From the NCBI GenBank assembly GCA_948099385.1, contig CANUEZ040000031.1, positions 2,659,001 to 2,723,000 of the forward strand: DNA of 64,000 nt. Reading direction: 5' to 3'. Positions 1 to 11,631 of the stretch are shown in pieces. Both the position numbers and the translations under genes were made by a program. Positions within the stretch are counted from its first letter, which is position 1; every line of letters starts with the position of its first letter. Below the pieces are notes generated by a model that saw nothing but the letters and a program-made list of their open reading frames with translations, was not told where the DNA came from and made no database searches. The DNA is from Fasciola hepatica (taxonomy: Eukaryota > Platyhelminthes > Trematoda > Plagiorchiida > Fasciolidae).

Positions 1-3000
1 TGACCGACGAGTCTAATCCACTGAATAAAACCAGAACAAATGCTGTGCACTATTGTAATGATGATTTGCGTGTCTTTGGACATTCACTTGTGTTATCTAC
101 ATCCGACTGAGCTTGCCGCGGTAGGGCATTTGTTGGAGCGTCCGCCCCGGTAAGCTGAAAGGTACCTGTTCGCTTCCCGCCTAAAGTATTAGACGTTTGG
201 ATGTGAGTAATGCAAGCAGACTTTTCATTGTTCACCAATCTTTGCCAGGAAGTACTTGACCCCTCTGTTCCTTAAGTGACGGTAAAGAGAAGTGAACTGA
301 GCAGCCAAGCACTAGGATAAAACTAGGGCCTTAAGATGGTCAGCTGGCACACAAAGTGTTGTGAAATGGTGCTTTTGGTGAGGTGGGCCATGTCCTGGAG
401 GATACACTCATGACATGACTTAAAATAACATCATCCACCACTTCAGTGAGGTCAACGCATTTAATGGAAGATGCGCACGGACGATGGTTAACTATTGAAA
501 GAAAAATTCACATTACTTTTCTTAGTACCCACAACAAATTATCGGAACACAGATGATGCAATGTTCCAGTTTGATATTGCTCAACTCCAATTGGGGAACG
601 AACCTTATTCTATAAGAAAATCCATGAACATTTCTTCAGGCGGCTGCATAAGTCTGTTGAACGCTTTATGCACCCGAGGATGAACAGTTAGCAGCCATGT
701 TGCTCCTATAGCACAGACAAAATGTAGTATGCAAAAATGAGAGGTATGACAGAGAAAGAATTTATTTCGGCTACAGGCAAAATTCCTGAGAAAGTGTTGA
801 GATAAACGAACTGTGGACGATGTGCAAGTCAGTGTTTAAAAAAGAGCTAAAAGATAAAGAAAATCAGTTACTGGAATCAGTGAAAAGCTGGTGTGAATGG
901 TTTGAAAGCAAATCCAAGGAAAATATCAAACTTCGTCTCAGACTATTCGGATTAAAATCGAGCTAGCCTACCGAAAGACTCTACATTGTTTAGGAATTTG
1001 TTGTGGAGATCTGACAATGAGCGTGAAGTGAGTTAGGTGTTGTAACCGGAAAAACGTGAAGACAATGTACTACGATACAAGGGAAAACAAAACGTTCGTT
1101 ATGTGAACTAGGAAAAAACAGAGATGAAGTACAACGGTCGAACTTAAAGGATAAGACTTTGTGCTTTTTGACAAATCTTTCGACTATCTCGACGGATCTG
1201 GTAAGATCATCGCGACGTTTTACGGTAACAAAGTTTTCAAATGGTTTTCTCTTGAGCTGTTGATAAACAGCGTTTGTAAATGCCTCCTCACCAGCCGAGA
1301 TGATATCATCAACGCCTACACGGCGGTTCCTGCAATCGGCAACCCAAAATAAAGAAGTCCTTATCCCTGATTTCTCTTTGATCTCTGGAATTACCTCAGC
1401 ATTTTAACGGGGGATCAACTTTTGATTTCCTGCGCCCACATCTAAATGAGACTATATTTTGAGATCGTGGACTCGTAAAACCCAAATCCCCAGTTACCAT
1501 GGGTTTGTTCACATGAACGATTGGAGTTCTTGACGAGTTGTTGTATACCATATAAAGACAGCGCCGTGCGCGTGTTATTTCCTTTGAAGCAAACCAAAAT
1601 ATCAAAATGCTTAGAAGGGTTTGTTCGTATGTGCAAGTGGGAAACCCGCCAGTGAGTTTTACTGCGTTCTGTTGCAGGAAGAACTGAACAGTTTTATCTT
1701 GCCAGGCCCCAGATAACGTTATTTGAATCATTAATAACGTACAAAGGATGACTCAGTGTTAAGTATATTATTTACAAACGCACCGTTTAATCTTTTTCGA
1801 TTTTTTAAAGGAATTCAAGGCAAGCTGGTAGTGAGTTTGCCTCCTGTATTGCTTGGTGGAGATACATTTTGGCAGTGATGAACCTAAAGCCTACCAGCGC
1901 ACAATCTGGAATTACTGAACAACCAAGTTAAGTTGATACGGGTATGTTGCCTTTTCCAGTCTCCTAACTATATGTTGCTATAGGACATGCTTTGACAACA
2001 GAATGAAGGTCACATATTGAAAGAGTTGGGTCGACCAACTAGGAACTACGTGCCAAAAAAGTATTAGTGATATATCAAAATCATCCCGCAACAGAAAGGA
2101 CCCTACGGACAAGCGGACCTATATCAGAGTGATCTCCAGTAGGCAGTAAATTGATTCTAATTCAGAACCACCGATCAAGGAGGAAATTTGTAGAGACGAG
2201 AATGTTTCCCAAGAGATCTAGTCTGATAATCGCAAACCAAAACAGAACCCGCATGCTTGGTTGGTGTGACTGCTGTACTGAAAACGAAGCATTTAAATGG
2301 TTGTAATTGCGTCATCGTTTCGCGTTATATGATTTATCCAATAAGTTTGTGTTTTACCAATCTCACATTTCCATCCATTATGAGACAATTGAAAACATAC
2401 CGGACAGATGCTCTACCGGTCGAGCACTTGCTTTGCGGCCATTCAAGTGTGTATAAAGCAATGATATGTAAACCACTATTTCGAAGATACGTAGCAAATT
2501 TCTTGGTTTTTATCACTGTGGTATCCTTGTCGGCCACCTTTCAAAAGGACGAACAGAGCATTGCTGAATGTAATCCAGTGGGTTGTGAAATATAGTCACA
2601 GAACGCGTTGTTTACAAGAGGATATTAAATTTTATAGCTACTAGAAATTCCGGCTGACCGTACCGCGAAAAATACGATGATAGTGCATACACCCGGAAAG
2701 CAGAATATCACCCGCATGACTTTGCCTGGCTGCTTTGAACTTCTGAATACAAAAAATGAAGTTGGATTTTCTAATTCCTAAACGATTTACGCACTATGTG
2801 CCAACAATACATTCTGTGAATTTGACACTGATAAGTTGAATAAGCTTGTAATTTTCTAACGGGATTAGAGAACGTCTACCCAAACAAGCTTAACAAGTAA
2901 AGCTATGGCGTACCTTTTAGACAAGCAAATTGGGATGAGGTGTTTCGATAGTCTCCCAATAGCTAGTTTCTTATTCAGCTTTTTACCTTTTGTCCGTCTC

Positions 3001-4164
3001 ATGCACATTGGCACAGTTTGTAAAGCCTACGTACTTGTAAGTGTTTATGATTCAAACCAGTCCGGAAGCACGAAGCATATACTTGGGATGATAGTCAATC
3101 GGAACAAATGCATATTTTTTATGTGTTGATCACTTCTGATGCACATGGCATAAACAATCGGTTGGTCTGCACACTGATATCGATTTTATCGATTCTAGTC
3201 TCCAGGAGTTTTGGTTCGTACGAGGCGTGACCGAATATCTAACGCGGCGAGTATAATCAAAAGTCTTGCCGAGATGCGCTTTACACTGGAAACTACTAAT
3301 TGCAGAAAGGAGTCGAAGGAATACGCTGTCCCTAAATGAACCGTTCTGTACTAACTCACATACTTGCATATAACGATTTATTCAATAAGCCGTCGACATG
3401 GTCGACAAAGCCATCTTACTTGGCAAAAACTAGACATGAAACATTCACGGTGTTCGCATAGATAACTAGGGTTAAGACGTGTCCTTGAATAGTTTTGGCA
3501 TCCAAACTCAGATTAGGGATTTCCATCGGTTGCGGGTTATACATGCGGTCATTTGGGTTGCAAGCTCTTCACCACCATTTATTATGACATCATCAATATA
3601 CACTGAACACTGTGTCACCTCGAATGACAAAATGTTATTCGTTAACCTAGGGCTGAGCTCAAAGATCAGCAGTTTAAGAGCAGTTTAAAAAGTCCCACAT
3701 ACCGTACTAAAATTATTGGGAACATTCCTTTTCTAATTCTTTCGGTTGATAACATGAGACAGAATTTCATTATCCCGTGGTCAAGCCAGCTGAATTGACA
3801 TTCTGTTGATCACCGGTCTTATGCCTTTAGTGTAACCTGGCGACATTAGTGTGCATGACTATATCCGGTGAAATTTCAGGGAAATGGGTTTTGTCAAACG
3901 TACTTCTGGATCGTGAAATACTACCGTGAAGTGAGAATATGATTTACCCAATTTGATTAAGTCTTCTCTTAGTGCAAGCTGACCTCTTTGATCCTGCCAC
4001 CTTGTTGTGAAGCTCGAGTTCTATTTAATGAGTACTACGAATGACTTATGCACTAGACCTCTGCTCACAAATCCGATCGCTGCAACCCACCAAAGAATAC
4101 GCACGAAATAACTGTATATTTGTACGTACGTGCACCGTGGTGATTATATTTTAGTTATTGTTTT
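1..4164. other. No supportable gene; AT-leaning non-coding DNA
   Basis: I see no gene, RNA or mobile element that I can support here. The longest start-to-stop frame is 112 codons (2257-2595, plus strand) and resembles no family I know. A stop-to-stop frame of 137 codons lies on the minus strand at 993-1403 but has no Met. Frames of this size are expected by chance in 64 kb of this composition. Confidence 0.6.
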
Positions 4165-4180
4165 TATTATTATTATTATT
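4165..4180. repeat. Short (ATT)n microsatellite
   Basis: About five copies of ATT directly follow a T run, inside an AT-rich stretch. It is a simple repeat with no gene beside it. Confidence 0.8.
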
Positions 4181-4190
4181 AATGATATTT

Positions 4191-5375
4191 TTAAACTGGT
4201 TTAGAAAAGTCTTCAAGGTGTATTTCATCTGTCAAAAGAAGAATTAAGAAACGTTCTGTAACCAAAAAGGAGGTCAGAGTTGTAGAAACAGCTACAACCC
4301 TGCTTAGTAAAACATAAAAAAGAAAAAGCACTAAAAAATTTCTGTCTTTAACTGTTTTTGAGGGAAGAGGTCAACATATGGGAAGAGGTTGATTGGTTCA
4401 GAGAAAGGTTAGAACGCGATGGGTGTGAGCAATCAGCAATGATGTTTTTATTCAGCAATAAAACTGGATGCTTCTTTGTGCTTATCACGTATCAAAAGAC
4501 AAAAACTAGAAACAAAACTGGTGGTTGCAGACTACCATGAACGTTCCTTCACTCAGTCTTCCAGTTTGGCTCATGCTATGATGGGCCAGATAGTCTGACA
4601 GAAAACCGACAAGTCTGATTTGTTGGTCTTCGACTCAAAATGTCAAACAGATGACAGATATTCCATTAGAAATGGGGGTTAAATCCTGTGCGGACTGGAG
4701 ACTGATTGATTACAGATTATTCGACCCCGGCTTAGCAAGCTGGAACTGATTGGTCAATTGCTTCGTGGGATGTATTTAGCGACTTCATACCAGACCTCCA
4801 CTAACGGTACAATCTAGGAGAGCGACGGGACAAAAGAGATTAGGAAAATACTGAAAAAGCTGAGGATCTCTTCATTGTTGACGTATCCGAGTGAGTTCAA
4901 TGAAACAAAGAAAAAACAATCCATGGAGAATGCTCGGCCTCGACCCTCCCCTGAAAAACGGATGTCTTTTGACCAGCTGCCTTTATTGGGCACAACGGAA
5001 GTGGTGCACATGAGCCAAGTAAAATCTTATGAAGGTCATTCTTTTCTCCTTGTTGTTGTGCTCCGAGCTAGCATCGGGTGTATACCTTGAACCAACTGAA
5101 ATGTGAATCTAGTTTTATTCAATGTGTGTATGAATTGAGGTTAGCAGGCTTTGCCCGGTTGGCGTGCCTTTCAGTCATCAATTTGCTGATCTATTTTTAC
5201 TTTGCAGTCCTTCACCGAGGACTACTTGTATTGAAGCTGCACGATTTGTGAGCGTGAATATTTATCTTCTTCTTCTGAATACTATCAAACAGTCTGACAA
5301 AAATAACAAACTGTTCAACAAGGTGGTGTCAGTGGTACTACATTCACTGATAACTAAATAAAATATTATTGTAAG
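4191..5375. other. No gene seen
   Basis: Short frames only (at most 71 codons), overlapping on both strands near 4814-5090. No splice-bounded open block stood out. The right edge meets the 3' end of the SINE at 5376. Confidence 0.55.
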
Positions 5376-5569
5376 AAAAAAGGGGCTGACTGCCCTCCGG
5401 AACCCACCTCTTACCCATACGTCTCAGGTCACCCGATTCAACCCGTCAGACTCGAGTTTCGCTTTATTCAAGGTTCGTAAATGGGTCATATCCCAGACCG
5501 CTCCAGGTTTCGAACTAGAGCCTTTTCACCTCGAACACAAGTGGGCATCCACTACGCCACCCTGCTGTC
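5376..5569 (-). mobile_element. tRNA-derived SINE with Pol III boxes and terminator
   Basis: Read on the minus strand, the element opens with a tRNA-like head of about 70 nt. An A-box-like TGGCGTAGTGGATGC lies at 5559-5545 and a B-box-like AGTTCGAAACCT at 5516-5505, at the spacing of a tRNA gene. A body of unrelated sequence follows. The element ends in CCCC plus six T (5381-5376), a Pol III terminator, and then AT-rich host DNA. Boxes, spacing and terminator together support a SINE rather than a tRNA gene, because the acceptor ends do not pair well. I saw no hammerhead core in it, so it is a different family from the copy near 40.6 kb. The target duplication was not resolved. Confidence 0.6.
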
Positions 5570-6261
5570 ATCGAAGCAGATCCATATAACCGAATCAAGT
5601 TAGTTAATAAGTCGTCCTCTATGATAGCCAGCAGAATTCATCGGATGACCTATGGTTCTTGCGTGAAAAGTGGAATTCAATAGAAAGTCAGCTAAATACA
5701 GCATCATAAATCCCGTACACTACTAACAAGTAATTGTAAGATATATACAAAATCGTAGTGGTATCAACTTCAGCTGGTATTTTTGCACTACGATAGTCGT
5801 TATTATACGTTAGAACAGTGTGCTGTAACTGACCTTTATGAAAAGCTGCCGCATGCTTATCATATTGTTCACATTCGTTGGAGGAACCATGTTTGTTTGT
5901 CAGTGTGAAGATTTGAACACTTGAAAAGCATACCGCTTTGAACCATCTATGACTGTTCTTAAATATCATGTGCACTGCTGCCTATTCTCATACTCTTCTA
6001 GTTACTTCCCAGCCCTTTGATTTGCACCAGAGCTAGCGACACTGCCATCAGGCTTAGACATTACTCATCGTCTCTATGTTGCGTTTGTGACCCGAATTTT
6101 TACATGGATTTTTTGTTAATTAGAAACACTGAAGGATAAGACTCAAAATCAAGGTCTTTTGACGCATGATTTTTAGGCGCATTTATTGTTTTGTCAGTCT
6201 TCGTTTTCTAAACCCAGAGATGGTCAGAGTATCACCAAAGTAACCTTTGAACCCCATCGTA
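5570..6261. other. No gene seen
   Basis: This stretch is AT-rich. A 95-codon minus-strand frame (5688-5975) matches no known family. Confidence 0.5.
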
Positions 6262-6292
6262 CGTGACTGGTCATCTTCCGTCACCAGTCACT
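6262..6292. repeat. Perfect 9-bp hairpin
   Basis: GTGACTGGT at 6263-6271 and its exact reverse complement ACCAGTCAC at 6283-6291 flank an 11-nt loop. No T run follows, so it does not look like a terminator. The function is unknown and it may be chance. Confidence 0.5.
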
Positions 6293-6616
6293 AAGCTTTC
6301 AAAAGCTCACCGTTCAAGAACCCTCTCCTGGAATACTATTTTATCCTCACCTACTTATTTTCGTTTACTGTATAATAGTGGTACAACGTTCAAGGAAGCG
6401 GACTGCGGTCGTAAGAGATTGTCAGTTGGGAAGAGTCGGTGGGTGAGGAGGCAGGATTCAAATCTGGGACAGAAAGGTTCTAGTCCACCACGATGAACAA
6501 CACCGGTCTCTGTAAGAATAGTACACCGAACAGAGATCACGAAAAAAATAAGTGGGAATTTAGGGATAAAAGGAAGGCTTCTTTTGTTGCTAACTTCCCT
6601 GTCCTCGGTTAAGCAC

Positions 6617-6633
6617 TGATAAGATGCTTATCA
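6617..6633. repeat. Perfect 7-bp hairpin next to a CTGATGA string
   Basis: TGATAAG, a 3-nt loop and CTTATCA form a stem. On the minus strand the stem is preceded by CTGATGA, which resembles the first half of a hammerhead core. The GAAA box that must follow is absent (GTGC instead), so I do not call a ribozyme. Confidence 0.4.
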
Positions 6634-6640
6634 TCATCAG

Positions 6641-9600
6641 ACAGAAACAATGCATGTTTCATTTGCGAAACAGATTTTACAAAAGTGATTGATTTTCACG
6701 TACAGCGGGAAATAAAACTGTGAGCCTGACGTCACTGTTACAAACTGGCAAAGATTAGAGAACACTGATGAAACTGTTTCATTTGCATGCAGATTTGTGA
6801 TTTTGAGGTTTGCCTTTTTCTATCTCAGTATCACAGAATCTAGAGCGATTAAAACGAAAAAAATTAAAAGCTTGCATAAAAAACTGCGCTTTTCTAAATT
6901 CCCATTTTACCCTGGTCAGGATAATTGCTTTGAAATGAACCCATATCCAGAACCTTGAAACTCAATGAATGTGAAACTTTTGTACGTAATAATCTGCATG
7001 GAAATTATTTATGTGAATATATGAACAAACAGCCCCGGAATATTGTGGGAACGGCAGTTTATCTGGGCTGCATTTGATCCACCATCGATCGAAACTAATT
7101 TTCGACATCTATTATTGCGCCACAACCTTTTCCAGTTCAGATAATCAAAGGGTGCATCTGAATATGCAGGCACGATTCATTACTTACTACGAAAAAAAGA
7201 AACGAAATACCGTAGCAGGAAAAAGTCAAGGTTACGGACAAGAGATTGTTGTAACTAACGCAATGACTGGCGATTTTCTGGCCTTCGCGCAACAGCAAGG
7301 TTTCGTGTTTTCCAACCTGTGTAAGACTAACACTTTTGTTCACATGAACTTTGTTTAGCATTAGGTGTCTTATTCATCCGATAATCAAGTAGAAGTCATG
7401 ATGTAAAATAACCATGGGCAAGATGCTCATCATCCACATTACTACTGGGTTTGGGTGGGTCAAAGAAGGGAATCAGAGAGCCTTAAGCAGTGCAAGCCTG
7501 AGCAACACAGGCATTTGCACTTTGGAATCACGATTCGTCCATCTTTCCTGAAGTGAACAGTTTATCAGATTTCAGATTTGTGGAATATATACAAATCATA
7601 AAGGTCATCAGTTTGGAGAGATTCAGACCTATGGATGAATGACAACGAGCTGTTGTCTCTGCACATGCATCACCGTGCGAGCCACTAGGTCACTCCGGAA
7701 TGTTTCGTAGAGTAGTCCGCGATAACACAGCTTGAGCATTATCTGCCCGTAGGTTTGAAAACTTCAGGTGTCAACGACCAACTCGATGATGCGACCAACC
7801 ATGCTTTTATGTGGTTCGTTGTTGCTCCTAAAATGATATCTGTTCACTATTGAATTTATATTCCAGTCTTTCTCAAGTGGGTATTTAGCGAAGTGGAAGT
7901 GTGCGCTGTAAATGACGCCTTTGAACAATTACACCTGAGCCATCTTAAACTAAATCACACTTTCACTACTCATGCGAAGCACAATTTATTCACTGAAAAA
8001 TTCATCCCAGCTTTGGTTAGAGCGCTTCTTGGATTTACAATGAAAAATGTGATTGCATTGCATTACTTGGACTTATGTCATCATTCTTTCTTCGTCAAAA
8101 ATTCGAATACGCTGTTTACTTTTCACACATTAATTCTCTCAGGTTATCCCGCGGATATTCATCAGCTTGAGTTTTAGCACTGAATCTATATGATCTACGA
8201 AGTTAAATGAGTTTTATGCTAAATACCAAATCCTTATGCTTCTGAGCGAAATGGCCTAAAAATATTCTATAATTGTCAGTCAATCTGGCCGGGTACTTCC
8301 ATAAAATTATCAGGTTCTTCCACCATTGAAAACTCTCACCAAATTACTTTGTCTTTTTTCAATTGAAATTAGGTGAGAAAATCTATCTGAAATATTTTCA
8401 TATGGAATGTCTACACGGAATTACCTCCTTCGATCAGTATTCCAAATCGTATGGATTATTTTCTGCGTGTGAATGATTATTCACAATCGGTAGACAAATC
8501 TCAGTAAGAAGCCTCTCTTTTTAGCGAAGCCAGTTATTCGGCTTGGTTCCGTGAGAATCCCAAATTGTTCCTCTCGAAGGAAATACTAGATCTGTGCTAA
8601 CCAGAAGTTATCTGTTATCGCGATGTACAACTTGCACGAGAGGAAGTAACTTTCAAAATTTCGGTCAATAAATGGGAGCGTGCTTTTACTCCAAACAAAG
8701 TACTGCTTTGCATATAAATCAGGAACAACCATCCGAACCGTCGAAAATATTCGAACTCAAAAATGATTATTTGTAAACTAGCAGAGAAAGCAGAATTCTA
8801 AGAACCTTTCAGTTCCGAAGAGGGACTCCCTGTTCACTCTGAGGCCGCCTCTGGGTATGTCAAGGGAACACGCTATTCACTTTTTATTTTTGGCGATATC
8901 AAGTAGTTTTGAACGTCCAAAACAGAACGCTTGTTTAGATATTTCCACCATTGAAATCGCTTTATGAAATTCATTGATGAACTATCTGATAGGTGGAAGA
9001 CTTTGTTTTGTTTAAGGGTTGTTGATAGCTGCCACACGTAGCAGTGGTATTCGGGAGAATAAGTCAATTCCATAACTTTTTCAATCAAAACGAACAATAG
9101 AGCAAGGCGGGATGCATGCACCTACTAGCAAATACGCTGAAGACGTTTTTCGATTAGCATCAAAAAGTAAAACGTAGGTGATCACGTGTGTTTGCTGATT
9201 TTATTCTCAGATCATTACAACCGCATCTAGATACAGCCAAAGTAAACAACAATAAAAATAAGCAGACAAATAATCAATCAGTCCTTCGATCAGTTAGCCG
9301 GCTGGTCAATCGATAAATGGAGAAATGAGTAGATAAATTTCACATTCGGAGATGGCATTATCACACTTTTCTCACGGAAGTTCTTGTAGTCAGATGAACT
9401 CTTTTTGTTGCGAAACAGTTGGATGCTGATTGCTTCAGCTAAAGCTACCGGAACATAAGTTGTCTTGATTCTTTAAAACTTCATTTTCTTCGCATTTGTT
9501 CATATTCACCTTGATTTCAGATGCAAATGGATAGCTTGCGATTGATCATGTTTATTGCAAGCAGTAGTTGTATGACTGATTTTCCGTAGTTAGCATCGTT

Positions 9601-11181
9601 TATGAGATTCACCGCAATTTGACCATAGCTAACCATTCATAATGTGCTGGTCTTCCACCTACGTAAAACTTCATCAGATAATCTGATTGACTACTGGTCT
9701 GTTTTTCAGAGAGCTTCACGTCAAGGGAATCGCTTATATCATCAGTTAAGTCGTAGTCGAACGACAAATTTAAATGACAGACGTGGAATCACGAAACCGA
9801 ATTGGTTAAACTTGTAAAATCGTCAGATTTACATTCGTCGAAATAACTTCATATTATTCACATCTTTGACTGCTATCGATCAGTAGTGAGCGAGATTTCA
9901 ATTTTATCCTTTGTTCGTTAAATTTTCGCAAATGAGAGATTGATATTAGATTCTCATTTCGATGATTGACATCTGTCCGCTGGATTGGTGGCTTGTACCT
10001 TTAAATGAACTGATAATGAGATTTCGTCGGTGTATAGAATGACACTTTTCCATGTGAACACTATTACAAAATAGAACTCGATCATTTCCGCACTTTTTCA
10101 CATCCATCTGAAAGGCTGTGGACAGAAATTTGATAGCCGATACCGGCAAACAAAAACTGCGTCTACTTCAAATGCTTATTTCACATTTCTCCTTTTCCAT
10201 AACCAGGATATCACGTATACTGAAGCTTTTAAAGCAATTATGTAGCTTTCTAACGGGTCCGATGATGATGTATGTCCACGCGGTTTGTAGCACATAACAA
10301 CAACTGGCGATCGCGTAGACGTCCACCGCACCAAACTGAATCATAACAATTTAGTTTGGAAGTGTCAACAAAAGTTTGATTGTTGATCCTCTGTTTGAAG
10401 TAGTTATTATCTTGAACAAAACTCGCTGAGGACCGATTGTTCGTTCAGGTGGGGCTGGCGTGAAATAAACCTCGTGTAGTCGGACAAATCATGAAACTTT
10501 GCGTCATACAAAGCGTTTTCGCGGCTGTGGCCGGTAATCAGTAACAGCGAGTGCCTGATGGTATTTACCAATCTAAATAAAATAACTGTGACAGAAAGGA
10601 ACAAATAAATGTGTCAAAAAGTACTTATTCATTGTGCTACTTTTCATTATATCTAAATCCAAATCTCCCACTATCGTTGTCATGGAAGTCATCATAGGAG
10701 TAACGATCGTCTGTTCGTTCACTATGATCATTACGATCGTAGTCCTAATGAACGAAATTTTCGAGACTATCTAGCGGACTTCAGCTGGCATATATCTGTG
10801 ATTCGTGCAGGCAAACAACCAATATACGTCGAGCCTCTGAATATCTTCCTACAAATAACTAAGTTTTACTTGACATACTGTGCCCATTCCTCCTCGGGTC
10901 CTGAATGGTGACATGGACCAAGATTCATGAATTACTGAAAAAGAGTACCCTACTTGGCGCAAATGCAACATGAACAATGAATGCAACTCAGCTATTTTGT
11001 TTAGGCCGAAAGGGCATCATACCGTATAAAATTTGACTTGACATGCATAACTACACTATAGAGGGCTTCATTTTGCACAGAAAAGCTATTCCATTTTTGA
11101 CACTGTGCACTTTCGATGCTTTCACGTCGGATGCAAAAATGTCCTACAAAACTCTGTAGATGAAAAGAGATTCGTTCTATT
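6641..11181. other. Non-coding; no gene seen
   Basis: There are only short, unrelated open frames (at most 94 codons). Near 10709-10752 two ACGATCGT palindromes sit in an imperfect inverted arrangement. Nothing here has family resemblance, and no exon with convincing splice sites was found. Confidence 0.55.
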
Positions 11182-11194
11182 CTCTTTACCAATT
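11182..11194 (+). repeat. Left target-site duplication of PLE1
   Basis: CTCTTTACCAATT occurs here and again at 13758-13770, flanking the PLE. An exact 13-bp match at both edges is what insertion would leave. The last four bases on the right (CTCT) also fit the inverted repeat, so the duplication could be as short as 9-10 bp. Confidence 0.65.
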
Positions 11195-11234
11195 TAAACA
11201 TGCTCTTCCCGAAATAATGTTGAAAAGAAAAGCC

Positions 11235-11629
11235 AGAGTTGTAATATAGCACGATTTATGTGCGGGACGATTTGGCTGCATCCCAACACGTTACATTCTG
11301 CAGAACCATACTGTTTATATAAGTTCATGTAATACCATTATGTTCGACAAATATAGGGAAAATTACAATAGTCAAGTTACGTCACCATGGTAAAGACACA
11401 TTAACAAAGAGCTGTTTCTGTTGATACAATATAGGTTTCCATCGATGTATGGCAATAGCTTCAGCAAACCTCAAAAGCCTGGTATTCCTTGCCACGTAAA
11501 TGACCTGAAACGCAGTGCTTCGTTCAGCTGGATGTTGCGTCATCAGAAGATGACGAACAACGGCCGACGACGGGATCTTATGGTTTCGAACGTTGTCATT
11601 GTGCCTTTGATCTGACTCTAATTGCATCA
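11235..11629 (-). repeat. Left arm of PLE1 395-bp inverted repeat
   Basis: This is the reverse complement of 13367-13761 with no indels (paired positions sum to 24996). The one difference I found is 11293 (A) against 13703. It carries an antisense copy of the last 82 codons of the PLE protein, from the C-terminal part of the GIY-YIG region onward, plus the 3' UTR. Confidence 0.95.
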
Positions 11630-11631
11630 TT

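Noticed and set aside
993..1403. 137-codon stop-to-stop frame on the minus strand with protein-like composition
   Set aside because: It has no start codon, no family resemblance and no clean splice borders. A rough count from base composition expects about two such frames in 64 kb.
6440..6500. tRNA B-box-like GGATTCAAATC on the minus-strand side
   Set aside because: No A box lies at tRNA spacing, so a SINE call is not supported.
11001..11252. Minus-strand frame across the PLE1 left edge
   Set aside because: It crosses the target duplication and enters the inverted repeat, so it cannot be an old gene.
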